NCBI GenBank assembly: GCA_016169945.1
Contig: JADLSH010000061.1
Coordinates: forward strand, 1,178,001-1,242,000
Length of the DNA stretch: 64,000 nucleotides
Direction of reading: 5' to 3'
Origin: Trachythela sp. YZ-2020
Lineage: Eukaryota > Cnidaria > Anthozoa > Malacalcyonacea > Clavulariidae
The translations under genes and the position numbers were made by a program. The stretch's first letter is position 1. The number at the start of each line of letters is the position of its first letter. Below are positions 23,405 to 33,835 of the stretch, piece by piece. The notes under the pieces are model-generated. The model made no database searches. It was given only the letters and a program-made list of their open reading frames with translations, and was not told the DNA's origin.

Positions 23405-23745
23405 TCCTGGAATGTTAAACATGCCATAATAGTTCACAGAAACATGCCAATTCATTTTTTGGAGATATTTAGTTTTAAATATATTGGAGATTTTACCTTT
23501 TTTTGGATTTAGTGATATAGTACAGCGGAGGAGGGTTCTGCAAACATTAGCTGTTTGCAATAGCAAAATAAATTTATTTTTCTCTCGGTGTTGTTTTTTA
23601 ATACTGCTTCTCGATAAATTGAACGAATTCAACGCAATCAATCTTGCGCAGTGTTGGCCTACGTTTATCGATATATTTAACAAACTGATTATTTAAGTTT
23701 CTGTTTCTTTATGTGTCAATTGTCCTTATTTGAACTGGTTAAAAG
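23405..23745 (+). repeat. divergent relative of the ~670-bp repeat
   Basis: Patches match 6950-7250: ccaattcattt, gactgtttgc-like, tttatttttctc, cgataaattga, acgtttatcgata and ttatgtgt-caatt, in the same order and spacing. The substitution load is much higher than between the other three copies, so this is an old copy. Confidence 0.55.
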
Positions 23746-24334
23746 CACACCCCCGACTCCATTGATCCAGAAAAGATTTCTGGAAAAACATATTCAACTT
23801 TATAAACAAGCTGTTTGGAAGTTTAATTTGAAGATTTTAGTTAACCTGTGGTTAGGCTAACAGGCTTTTGAACAACCGACACTTCAGTGTATTTCTAAGT
23901 CATTAAAAACGGAATTAATCAATGTTTTATACAATCAAAATAGACGGTTTCCGATTTATATCCGTATTTTTCGTCAACTACAGTACGTGTGTATATAATT
24001 TGTGGAAAAGTGAGAATTTTACTCGAAAACAACATCAGTGAACTTGATCTTTACATTAAAACGTCATTGTTGCTCTAGCAACGAGTTATTCATATTATTC
24101 TTAAGTATATTTGGATACTGTTTCATAAAAGTGAGAATGATGTAGTATTCATTTCTGAACAAATATTAATTGTCCAAAAATTATTTAGAAAGTCGTATAT
24201 ATTACATTTCTTCCACATGCATGGCTACATTCGTTGCTTCACTATTAAACGGGAGGGTGGATCCGAGGACACTAATATAATCAAGTTTGCTATATGAAGG
24301 TTAGAGCACGAGGGAGAGGTTTTTATTTAAGAAT
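23746..24334. other. spacer without a recognised gene
   Basis: AT-rich; I see no coding or repeat signal. Confidence 0.4.
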
Positions 24335-24464
24335 TAAAAAACGAGTTGCGTGCCGTTATGGTGTAATAATGCACGAGGGAGGAATGTTGGGAGAATACGA
24401 GAGTATTCTCCCAACATACCCTCGAGTGCATTATTACACCATAACAGCACAAGACGAGTTTTTT
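24335..24464. repeat. fold-back, ~65-bp arms
   Basis: The core arms gttatggtgtaataatgcac and gagaatact are mirrored nearly perfectly around 24400. Outer parts (acgagttgcgtgcc against its counterpart) match less well. Confidence 0.88.
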
Positions 24465-25465
24465 TCATTCTTTTATATTACAAGTGGTAGATAAGCACAG
24501 TAAACAATTTTGTTCAAAGATCAATATTGATATTCTCCTAACATGTAATCACTGACGTCATTCGCAAGCTTTTCAATGTTTTCATTGCTTGGCAACAACT
24601 ACGCCTGAATTCTGGCCGGCGAAGGAGCGAAAAACTTGCAACTCAATAAAAATTAGGGAATAAAAAGGCACAAAAACTGTTGAAAATTTTTCAAATATGG
24701 TGCACAATGATAGACAGATGATTGGTTTTTCGTTGTTCTGATTCACTTTTGTCCTGGATTCGGTATAAAAGCGAAGGGTTTTTGTCAAGCTGCTTTGACG
24801 ACATTGGCTGTCAAGTTGATTTTTCATCTTGAACCAAATATATCGGGCAGTTTTTGTTTGAAGGTACTGTTTGAATATATTTTGTGTTTTTTGCTAATTC
24901 AGTGGTTGGTGGTTAAAAATTTTCTCAGACAAACTGTCAAGAAATGCATAAACATGTCGTATTTGTGTAGGTTTTTGTCGTTGCATCTTGACAGCTTAAA
25001 AACTGTACACATAGTGTTATCTAAGTCAATGCCAAAGTGGTTAATTTTAATTTTTTGCACCTAGAACTGTGTTTGGTTTGTGTTTAAATACAGTTTTTGT
25101 ACCTTTAAATGTCAAAATAGCACATATTTTCGCGTTTCTTGTCGCTGTTGAATGCGAACTTTCAAGCAAAAAAGTATATTTCAAACTCAGAAACAGCTAC
25201 AAATCTTTATTCGCCGTTTATGGATCCCTTTGTTATTTGTTGGCTGGCTTTTTCCATCTCGTTTAGGTCTACTTTTTCTTGCTTTCTGACAGACTTTGGA
25301 TTTAAAACTATTATAATTTTGTTCATATTGTATTGACAATTCCGAGGAAAATTTAACAAGCGGGGACAAAGGGAGAAAAATTAAAACGGTGGCCGTGCTT
25401 TATTGCGTCATAAAGCACGCGAATTAGCCAATCAAATTGCTCGTTAGATACTACTTATAATATAA
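24465..25465. other. spacer with one short hairpin
   Basis: Several 60-90-codon frames lack domain patterns. A small hairpin cgtgctttat-tgcgtc-ataaagcacg lies at about 25395-25421; it shares words with the fold-backs that follow. Confidence 0.4.
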
Positions 25466-25756
25466 TTAACTTTAAAAAACTCATTAACTATTCATGAGGA
25501 AAAGACAAAGGAAATCACTACCGTGTCGGTGGTTTTATATGTGGTAAAAAATCATGTTAATTTACATAAACTTTAGCTTTAATTTTCTCGGCTTAGACAA
25601 TGTTTATTTTTAAAATTACTTCGCCAATGAACTCATAAGATGGGTCGTTTTTAAGCCATTTAAAACACTCGCAGTTCGTGCTTTATCAGATATAAAACAC
25701 TCGTGCTGCGCACTCGTGTTTTATATCTGATAAAGCACTCCTGCTCGTGTTTTAAA
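25466..25756 (+). repeat. hairpin-ended repeat R1
   Basis: A ~290-bp repeat starts with aaaaactcattaactattc and passes through a conserved atgggtcgtttttaagcc. It ends in a ~98-bp fold-back (25659-25756) built from ttaaaacactcg and gtgctttatcagatat. It is followed at once by R2 in direct orientation; a third copy is at 39.1 kb. Confidence 0.85.
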
Positions 25757-25799
25757 TAGTACGTGAAGACTGAGCGCGACGCGATAAGTCTTTACAGTG

Positions 25800-26078
25800 A
25801 ATTCAAAAACTCATTAATAATTCATGAAGAAAACACAAAAGAAATTAATGTTTAATCAGTGTCTTTATATGTGATAAAGACCCGCTCGTTTTTCTCGTCG
25901 AAATTTCTCGGCTTTCAAGACAACAATTTTCAAAATTCGTTTTTATATGAGCTAATAAGATGGGTCGTTTTTCAAGCCATTTAAAACACTCGCAGTTCGT
26001 GCTTTATCAGATACAAAACACTCGGCTTCGCTTCGCGTTTTATATTCTGATAAAGCAGGAGTGCTCGTGTTTTAAATA
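25800..26078 (+). repeat. hairpin-ended repeat R2
   Basis: Same organisation as R1, with the terminal fold-back at 25980-26078 and a different centre (ggcttcgcttcgc). Its end lies 17 bp before the left inverted repeat of the tyrosine-recombinase element. Confidence 0.85.
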
Positions 26079-26309
26079 GTACATAAAAACCATACTTGCC
26101 ACACCCTATTCTTTCGTTTTTCGTCGGTTTCTACATTAGAAATTCAAGATAATACATAGTTTGTTTTTGAAAAAGAGCAATTAGGGATTTGAAAATTCAA
26201 TTGTGTTATTACGATTTTTAAATCAATTATTTTTAAATGTTGTGTGCATGAATGAATTTAAACAAATTGCTTTGCATCAAAACAAATTGCTTTGCATCAT
26301 TTTGCATTC

Positions 26310-27306
26310 GCAAATTGCTTTAAAGTACGATGATCAGGGCAAGAAATATCTTGAATACGGCGAGAATGTTAGTAAAACCAACTCCGGTGGGCTTAAAGAA
26401 AGAAAAAACTAAACCGAAAGTTATTCGGGCATATGAAAATACTGATTCGACGAGATGCATAGTGCGTTTATACGAAAAATATTGTAGCCTTTGTTAAGAG
26501 CTTGTTTTGTTTGATTGTACTATAGAGTTTTTTCTCGTTTTGATGTAATTAGCACCGCCTGTCAATATGCAATGTATGAATTTTCTCGCTATCGTCCAAA
26601 AGAAAGAAATAACGACGCGTCCTACCTCACCCCGTTGCAAAAACCCAAGCCTGACTGTTGGTATTGTGGTGTTCCGTTGGGCCATAATAAGTTATCAAGT
26701 ATGGCAAAGCGACTTTGTGACGCTGGAGGAATTACTGGTTTTAAAACAAACTACAGTTTACGGGCTACAGCGGCAACAAGATTATACGACGGAAAAGTTG
26801 ACGAACAACTAATATGTGAAAAAAAACAAGTTAGTCAGTTTTGACGAATCATTCGTATGCTGATTAATATTTTGGAAATTTTTAAGACTTATACTTCGTC
26901 TTTTATTGAAGGACATGACCAGTGGCGTAGCCAGCGGTCGATTTGGTCCCGCTATGCAAATTTCAAATTATTCATTTCTTTAGAAATTAATTGTTTTCAC
27001 CGTCAATGAACACGAACAAATTTGCATAGGAGGACTAAATCGGCGGGCTGGCTACGCTACTAAGGACATCGAAGTTTGGCTGTACGAGCATACAAAAGAA
27101 CAAGCAAGGAACTAGAGGAGAGCGTTTCGTCCGTATTGTACGGACATTCAACACCGTCAAAAAAGAGGGCAGTTCAAGTAAAGGAGACCAAACCTGAAAA
27201 AGCTGTTAAAGAGGAGGAAACAAAGTTAAATGAAGATATGAGCACCAAAAAAACAGATAAGAAAACAACTCCTCATAATATTACTATTAACTTTACCCTC
27301 TCATGA
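26310..27306 (+). pseudogene. tyrosine recombinase, frameshifted and split by a MITE
   Basis: Homology begins with KYDDQGKKYLEYGENVSKTN. It continues after a frameshift near 26408 (KPKVIRAYENTDSTRCIVRL), then in a third segment with YLTPLQKPKPDCWY, VPLGHNKLSSMAKRLCDAGG and NYSLRATAATRLYDGKVDEQ. The catalytic EGHRS box and VRAYKRTSKELEESVSSVLY follow after the MITE (26917-27061), which sits inside the GHRS codons. The Arg (SLRAT), His-Arg (GHRS) and Tyr (RAYKR) residues are thus all recognisable. A Lys-rich C-terminal tail ends at 27306. The segment at 26844-26908 does not align and may be an intron or insertion. Confidence 0.8.
26917..27061. mobile_element. 145-bp hAT-type MITE inside the recombinase GHRS motif
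   Basis: The terminal repeats (agtggcgtagccagc and its inverted partner) extend about 44 bp with mismatches. Both sides carry the 8-bp duplication AAGGACAT (26909-26916 and 27062-27069). Removing one copy restores the Glu-Gly-His-Arg-Ser codons of the recombinase. Confidence 0.85.
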
Positions 27307-27904
27307 CAAACTTGATTTTTACTTTGTGTGTAGAATAGTTGTATTTATTTGGTTGAAGTTTTGTGTGTGCTTGTGCGGGTGATTTTGTTTGAGATACTTA
27401 ATTTAAAGCGTTTTGTTAATTATGCTAATTTTTAATGTAAAGTTATCCCAGTTTATTATTTTGCCGTAATAACCTGGTACTAGGTTATTATTTTTCCGTA
27501 ATAACCTTCAACGCCGCATTTCTTCCGGAGAAATCAAATACCACCTCATGCTTTTAAATTGGAGGTTGTTACTGAGAAGTTAAAAACCGACGAAAAACAA
27601 AACAATAGGGCGTGGCAATTTGTAAACCTAAATATATCAATAAATCTAAAATTCCCAGCTACGCTTTTCCATATGAGTGTTACACTATGAGTAGGTTAAC
27701 CGGCCTAACCAGGGTCGGAAGTAATTAGTATTCAAAATGGCGTCGCGTGCGCACGGTAGTAATTAGTATGCAAGGCGCCATATTGGAAAGTGACGTATCT
27801 TCTGAGGTTGTGTAACCTAGAGGTTGCGCAACCTGGAGGTGACATTTGAACCGAGTATTAGTATTCACGCGTCACGCCTGGAAGTAAGAATAATAATGAG
27901 GTGA
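27307..27904. other. non-coding spacer with a short palindrome
   Basis: A palindrome aataacct-ggtact-aggttatt lies near 27468-27489, inside the right part of the recombinase element. From 27690 to 27860 the sequence is rich in ttagtat words and paired gttgcgcaacc motifs. No gene. Confidence 0.4.
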
Positions 27905-28023
27905 CGTAATATAAAGCGTTGCGTAACATAAAGCGTTGCGTAACATAAAACGTTGCGCAACGTTTAAATACTAATAGCGTTGCGTAACATAAAGCGTTGC
28001 GTAACATGAAGCGTTGCGTAACA
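27905..28023 (+). repeat. 17-bp minisatellite (ataaagcgttgcgtaac), two blocks
   Basis: Three tandem units near 27907-27962 and three near 27976-28023 are separated by an unrelated 14-bp insert with ttaaatactaata. Minor variants (aaacgttgcgcaac) occur. Confidence 0.85.
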
Positions 28024-28107
28024 TCCATACCGAGAGTATCCGGCAGAACTCCGAAAAATTCCATCGTGTAGTTAACCTGGGGGTTCCCTCGGGGTTCCCT
28101 ATGCGAC

Positions 28108-28775
28108 TTCGCATTTTGCTCATGCGTCTTCGCATTTTGCTCATGCGTCTTCGCATTTTGCTCATGCGTCTTCGCATTTAGTTCGCATTTTCTCATGCCT
28201 CTTCGCATTAAGGCCCTTCGTGGTCCGATGGCCCGGAATATCTCAGCCTAGCTGTCACTTAGTCTTAAGTTCGCATTTTTCTCATGCGTCTTCGCATTAA
28301 GGCCTTTGTGGCCCTATGCGCCCTCGCATTTTGCTCATGCGTCTCGCATTTAATTCGCATTTTTCTCATGCTTCTTCGCATTTAGTTCGCATTTTTTTTA
28401 TGCGTCTTCGCATTAAGGCCCTTCGTGGCCCGATGGCTCGGAATATCTCAGTCTAGCTGGCACCTAGTCTTAAGTTCGCATTTTTCATGCGTCTTCGCAT
28501 TAAGGCCTTTGTGGCCCTATGCGCCCTCGCATTTTGCTCATGCGTCTCGCATTTAATTCGCATTTTTCTCATGCTTCTTCGCATTTAGTTCGCATTTTTT
28601 TTATGCGTCTTCACATTTAGGCCCTTTGTGGCCCGATGGCTCGGAATATCTCAGTCTAGCTGGCACTTAGTCTTAAGTTCGCATTCTGTTCATGCCTCTT
28701 CGCATTAAGACCTTTGTGGCCTCATGTGCCTTCGCATTTCTTCGCATTTTGCTTCGCATCCTTCGCATTAAGACC
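28108..28775 (+). repeat. nested TTCGCATTTTGC minisatellite with ~205-bp higher-order unit
   Basis: A 21-bp unit (ttcgcattttgctcatgcgtc) is tandemly repeated at 28108-28185. Larger units of about 205 bp each contain several such words plus ggcccttcgtggcccgatgg and ctcagtctagctggcac, and repeat about three times to 28775. The same words appear in inverted orientation at 29810-29925, on the far side of the C2H2 gene. Confidence 0.9.
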
Positions 28776-28939
28776 CGTTGGCCCGGAATAACTCATACAA
28801 GTGTACAGTACCAAAACTAATATAGATGCGAAAAAATGAGCAGAAATGAACACCTAATGTGCGCGAGAATTGAAAATTGCCCAGAGATGAAAGTCAAGAA
28901 CGTTTAAACCAGCTCGCTTGTATTGTCCCACAAGCCAAC

Positions 28940-28946
28940 TATATAA
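28940..28946 (+). promoter_or_regulatory. TATA box of the C2H2 gene
   Basis: The sequence tatataa lies 43 bp upstream of the ATG at 28989, a spacing that implies a very short 5' leader. Confidence 0.5.
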
Positions 28947-28988
28947 CTCTTGACTTTCTTTTCATTCCTTGGGAGCGTGTAGTAGACA

Positions 28989-29689
28989 ATGGGTTCTTAT
29001 CAGTGTGATCGGTGTCTACCACGGTTTTCATCTAATTATGATGTCAGGCGGCATAAAGCGAGCCATTGCACGTATGCCCATAGTTTTGACGAAGGCTCCG
29101 TGATGGAATACGAAGATAAGCCAGTATATGATAAAGTGATCACAGATGATGAAATTCCCGGAAAGAAATCCCGTTATATAGAATCGGATGAGGATGTATC
29201 AACCTCGTCACATGATGATGAAAGTAGTGAGAATGCCGAGACAGATGATGATGAAAACAGTGAGAATGCAGAGACGGGTGATGATGAAAACAGTGAGAGT
29301 TCCAAAGATGATGGTGAAATAAAGGAAGATATTGATCCTTGGGCAACCATGATTGACGATGCAAAAGTGACGGTTGGGCCAGAATATGATGAACTGTTGA
29401 AAACGTTGCAAATGGATGGGCAAGAAGAAAGTGTAGCTAAGCAGAAAGCCCTTGACCTGAACTTCAGAAAGAATTCGCTGGCGTTTACCTGGATAATTTA
29501 TGTTGGATAAAAGCACTTATAAAGGATCCTGTGCATAGAAAGATCATGGAAACGAAGGAGGCATTTGTGAACGAAGACCCGTCTGATCCTGATGAAGCTT
29601 TATCTGCAGCGGTTGACAAAATAAAGTTTCTGTTGAAACGGCTTTTAGAAGATCAAGGACGTTTTTCAGATAGTGATGATGATCAATAA
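28989..29689 (+). CDS. intronless C2H2 zinc-finger/acidic protein, one frameshift
   Basis: From ATG 28989 the protein opens with one C2H2 finger (YQCDRC, then RRHKASHC: C-x2-C and H-x3-H spacing). A long acidic Ser/Asp/Glu region follows with short internal repeats (ENAETDDDENS). A C-terminal domain contains VTVGPEYDELLKTL. The reading frame shifts by one base near 29450-29480; in the other frame the coding pattern continues (FAGVYLDNLCWIKALI, KRLLEDQGRFSDSDDDQ) to TAA at 29687-29689. A TATA box and an AATAAA (29711-29716) frame the gene. The function is unknown. It could be the cargo or accessory gene of an element whose ends are the inverted GCGAA minisatellites. Confidence 0.7.
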
Positions 29690-29710
29690 ATCGATGTAGT
29701 GGTTATGTGA

Positions 29711-29716
29711 AATAAA
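29711..29716 (+). terminator. polyadenylation signal of the C2H2 gene
   Basis: AATAAA lies 22 bp after the stop codon. Confidence 0.5.
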
Positions 29717-29809
29717 AATGTATCAAAATTGTATTGTGTATTGTTTCATCTTTTAAGCAATAATTAGTCCTTGTATAAATGTACACCAGAATTAAGCCGT
29801 ACCGTACCT

Positions 29810-29925
29810 TCTATCGGGCCTGATTGGGCCTTAATGCTTGCGAAGAATGCGAAGCAAAATGCGAAGAAATGCGAACTAAATGCGAAGCAAAATGCGAAGA
29901 ACGCGAAGCAAAATGCGAAGGCAGA
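29810..29925 (-). repeat. inverted GCGAA minisatellite block
   Basis: Five or more gcaaaatgcgaa words, preceded by a gggccttaatgc segment, are the reverse complement of the higher-order unit at 28.1-28.8 kb. The block therefore forms a degenerate inverted repeat around the C2H2 gene. Confidence 0.75.
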
Positions 29926-30765
29926 CAACAACATGAAATTGAACGTTACAGAAACTAAAGAATTCAACATATCACTTTCTAACGTTCCACACTCGTTCCC
30001 TGCTTATCCATAGACAATCAACATCTTGAAGTTGTCTACACTGTTAAACTTCTGGGAGTGTACTTGACTGCTGATCTATAGTGGACGACTCATATTAACC
30101 ATATATGCTCTAAAGCCAGCAAACGTCTATTTGCAATCCGAATATTGAAACGAAATGGCGTAGAACTGAGGGATCTTAGAAATGTATACTGCAGTTTCAT
30201 ACGACCTGTTCTAGAGTACGCATGCCCCGTGTGGCATTTTTCATTGCCTCTTTCCTTGTGCGATCAAATTGAACAAATTCAACGCCGGGCTCTGAAAATT
30301 ATCTATCCTGATTTATCGTATAAGGATGGTTTATACGAACTCAATATTTGCCTACACTTGTTGATCGGAGGGATTCCTTGTGTAAACGGTTTTACGAGAA
30401 CAATTTTGGTACTTCAAGTAAAACGTCTGATCTGTTACCTAGAATGAAATTCCACTCATATAATATAATTTTAGAAATGCTAGAAACATTCCACTTTATA
30501 AGACACGTACAAATACATTTTATGACAGTTTTTTACCAACCTGTGTGCGGAAATGGGATTTGCCTTGAACCTTTAGAATTTAATAACTTAACACAATAAT
30601 GCATTAACTTTTCTATATTTGTTATATTGTACATATACTTTTATATATTTTATTCCAAATTATTGTATTTAATGTTATCTTGTTACTTGAGTTTTTCAGT
30701 TTCTTTTTGTAAACTGCCATTCAAGTTTTAAAAAATTCAATTCAATTCAATTCAATTCAATTCTA
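29926..30765 (+). pseudogene. second LINE 3' end, (AATTC)n tail
   Basis: RT thumb and C-terminal motifs are visible: KLLGVYLTADL, RPVLEYACPVWHFSLP and IQRRALKIIYPDLSY, interrupted by stops (for example TAG near 30078). An AT-rich 3'UTR and tandem attca units (about 30735-30764) follow. It is related to but distinct from the LINE at 3.0 and 5.8 kb. Its 5' truncation point coincides with the end of the inverted minisatellite. Confidence 0.8.
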
Positions 30766-31671
30766 CAAACACTAAGTTCTCCCTAATAATCATTAACTGG
30801 TCTACATCCATTAACTGGGCCATTTTGTCCCGTACGATACTCTCCATTGTTGACGAGGGCTATGGAAAATAATATTGTAAGTGTCACACAACTACTCAAC
30901 TAGAATATGATTACACATCCAACATAGAATATGAGGTCCGACGTCAGAGCACTTAATGCACAACATTAAATGTTCCGCAGTAATTAAATGTCCCGCTTTA
31001 TTTTTCAGGTAGTTTTACACAACAGTCAATCGCCATAACCTTGAATTAGTTAACTACATACTGTATCAAATATTCGCACCGCATAAAAATACAAAAATTC
31101 TAATTGTTATTTTTGTAGGTCGCTATTGCGACCAAACGTTTTTCTCATCCAAGAGAGATAGCTTATGGCATTACCTGTACATAATATCTAAGCAGTCTCC
31201 TACTCTCCATTTAATTCCTCAAATTGTCAGGAGTTAGAAAGAGCATTGGTAAAGCAAGCCATGGAAACTGCTCTTGCTATTTCAAATAAGCATGCATTAA
31301 AATAGGCTAAAGACAGTGCATTTCTGAAGGTTTCAATAATTAAAGAATCAACAATTTGCATAGCACAACCAGTTGCTATGTCTAGCTTCATCACTGAGAC
31401 AGAGTATATAATCTACCTTGTTGTAAGACAACCCACTGAATAAAACAGCCTGGTTTAGAACAGGTCGCTGCATATTGATTGAAAAGCTGCCTGGTATTAG
31501 ACAGAGTATAAGAGCAAATTAAGGCACATTGCGGTTTAATAGGTTAACCATAAGTGAGGAGTTAATTAGAGTGAGAATACTATACTAATACTAATCTCTC
31601 ATAGTTTGTAGACACGAGATTGTGAAAAAACTGCAACCCTAAGTTTTGCAGAATCTGAATACCTTTTACAT
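30766..31671. other. spacer without a recognised gene
   Basis: AT-rich, without coding or repeat patterns that I can support. Confidence 0.4.
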
Positions 31672-32068
31672 TGTCACATTGGCCAATATCAAACACACAT
31701 AACTTGCTGCAGTTTATTAAATCCTTGTATCATTTGTTTTGTCTCTTCCAGTAATATATCATTGTTCTAATCTTTGAGTCCTGAGGACAAGGTGAACCAT
31801 ACAGAACTATACCTTGTTTCGCCAGCTCCAAATATACAATATCCGTCAGCTCAAGAGAAGTAAACATATATATTAGGACAACCTGACAGCTTGAAAAATG
31901 TAACACATATAATAGAGTACGTATTGAATGCCAATAGACAGGTCTCATAATTATGTCTATTTAAGCCATGCATATCCAACACTCTCCCCTTAACAAGTAA
32001 AATCGTCTAGCATTTAGACAGAGTAAAATAGGAATGTAGGGCCACTGGGGCGAAATGAGCAAATTGTC

Positions 32069-32659
32069 TTAATGGGTTAAAAGAGACATGGGCAAACGAG
32101 AAGGTAAGTCGGCAGGGTTTTGAAGACCGGGACAAAACCCCCATGATACTCTCGAAGTAAGTTGTCGTATTTCTTGGACTCTGCGTTCCACGTATTGATT
32201 CCAGGGTTTCTCATTTGTGATCCAACACAATACTGCTCTGGAGTCGGTCCAATTGAAAATTTCGATGTCTTCATTATTTGGAAGACAATTGTGTACAGTA
32301 TTAATCAAGCTAGCCAAAATGGTAGCTCCCAACAGTTCCAGACGTGGGATGGTTTGTGTTTTCAAAGGTGCTACCTTGGTTTTAGCCGCTACGACCTTTA
32401 CTTGAACATGCCTGTCCGCGTACACTGATCTCCAATAAACGACTGCTGCAAATGCTGTTTTTGAAGCGTCGCTGAATCCATGCAACTCTATCTTTGTCGG
32501 CTCTGTGTCAGGTGCATTGTAGTATCTCGGAATTCGTATATTGTCCAGCTTGTCTAACTCGTTCAGAATCTTATTCCACTTCGATAGAAGTCGATTGATC
32601 TTCCTCCATAATATATGGCTGTGTGGTTGTTGCATTCGCTTCGACTTTCTCTTCAACAT
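32069..32659 (-). pseudogene. BEL/Pao RNase H region
   Basis: Characteristic motifs are IELHGFSDASKTAFAAVVYW, TIPRLELLGATILASLI, and a closing NPADLPSRLP. The integrase domain that should follow is missing; the purine tract starts ~70 bp further. Confidence 0.85.
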
Positions 32660-32690
32660 TAGTTATGTTTTCCATAAGAGCATTCGAATT

Positions 32691-33827
32691 CTAGCTCCAT
32701 TTACGCAAGTTGAAACCTCCATCTAGCATAATTTTCTTCGCAGCCTCGTAGATGCTGAACGCCTTGTCGTCATTCTGAGCTCCAAAAACTAGGTCGTCAA
32801 CGTACAGCGAGTTCTTTAGAATGTCTACTATTTCTGGGTTTTGAGCTTCGTAGAAACGCAAATTATGATCAATCGTTGATCCCAAGATAGCAGGAGATAG
32901 TCTAAATCCAAAAACAAGTCTGCAAAATCGGTATTCCACTATCTCGGCCTTCGGGTCGTGAATGTTCTTAAACCACAGAAAGCGCAACATATCTCGGTCG
33001 ACTTTATCGATTCCCACCATCAAGAAAGCTTTCTCGATATCGGCTACTAGGGCGACTGGATTTAATCTGAATTTGACGAGAACATTGAAAAGATGAGGGA
33101 TATAGTTAGGGCCTGTGAGAAGACAATCATTGAGAGATCTTGGTCGTGAAGCCGTGCTAGCTGAACCGTTATATACCACACGCAATTTTGTAGTCGATTT
33201 GTCTTTCCTTACTACGCCGTGATGCGGAAGATAATGCACTTCGTCTTCGTTCTCTTTACTCTCTTCGCTAGGATGAGGCACTTGCTCAATTACTCCCGAT
33301 GATAACTGTTCTCGAATTCCCTTGTCGTATTCTCTAAGAAGCTCAGGTTGCTTTGTTAGCCTCTGCCGCAACGATCGTAACCGATTGTGACAAAGCTCGT
33401 AATCTGACTCTATCTCCGGACACTCCTTTTTCCAAGGAAGGCGAACTTCCTACCGTTCTCCTGTACATCGAATATCACGAATGAAGTTGACATATTCGTG
33501 GTTTTCTCGCTGATAATCGCTTATTCCCATAGACTCTGTTTCCTAAGAAGTGGAATTTCTTGAAGAGTCCAATGATTTGCCAGTTAAGATAAGATTTTAC
33601 ACAGGTGGATCTTTGGATTCAATAGACGTGGGTATTCGACCAGATAACAACCATCCAAGCTTGCTGTTGACTGCTGTTGGACCACTTTCACCCTTAACAA
33701 CATCGCCAATAACAATGTCCCAATAATAGTCTGCACCAATTAAGATGTCGATGGTGTTACCTTTGTTGTCATCCTCGCCATAATCTGCAAGCTCCAAATC
33801 TTCCAAATGAGCGTAATTAGTGTCCAC
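32691..33827 (-). pseudogene. BEL/Pao protease end and reverse transcriptase
   Basis: 33827-33597 holds the end of the protease domain (DILIGADYYWDIVIGD). It runs through a decayed linker (33596-33372) into RT: RQRLTKQPELLREYDKGIRE, KLRVVYNGSA, FLMVGIDKVDRDMLRFLWF and the catalytic YVDD near 32810. A stop replaces a residue after NLRKWS near 32690. Confidence 0.85.
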
Positions 33828-33835
33828 TTTCGAAT

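Larger units (their letters stand above)
26096..27618 (+). mobile_element. tyrosine-recombinase element with 38-bp inverted ends
   Basis: Inverted ends ttgccac(a/g)ccctatt...ttcgtcggttt at 26096-26133 and 27581-27618 match at 34 of 38 positions. They bracket a decayed tyrosine-recombinase gene (26310-27305) into which a 145-bp MITE has inserted. No clear target duplication is seen. Tyrosine-recombinase transposons such as Cryptons usually lack terminal inverted repeats, so this layout is uncommon. Confidence 0.7.

Noticed and set aside
23390..23683. 97-codon minus-strand frame within the divergent ~670-bp repeat
   Set aside because: The three better-preserved copies of the repeat do not keep this frame, so it is accidental.
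24582..25369. Several 60-90-codon frames
   Set aside because: No domain pattern; composition follows local AT content.
28108..28185. CRISPR-like regular array of 21-bp words
   Set aside because: Units are contiguous with no unique spacers and the genome is eukaryotic; it is a minisatellite.
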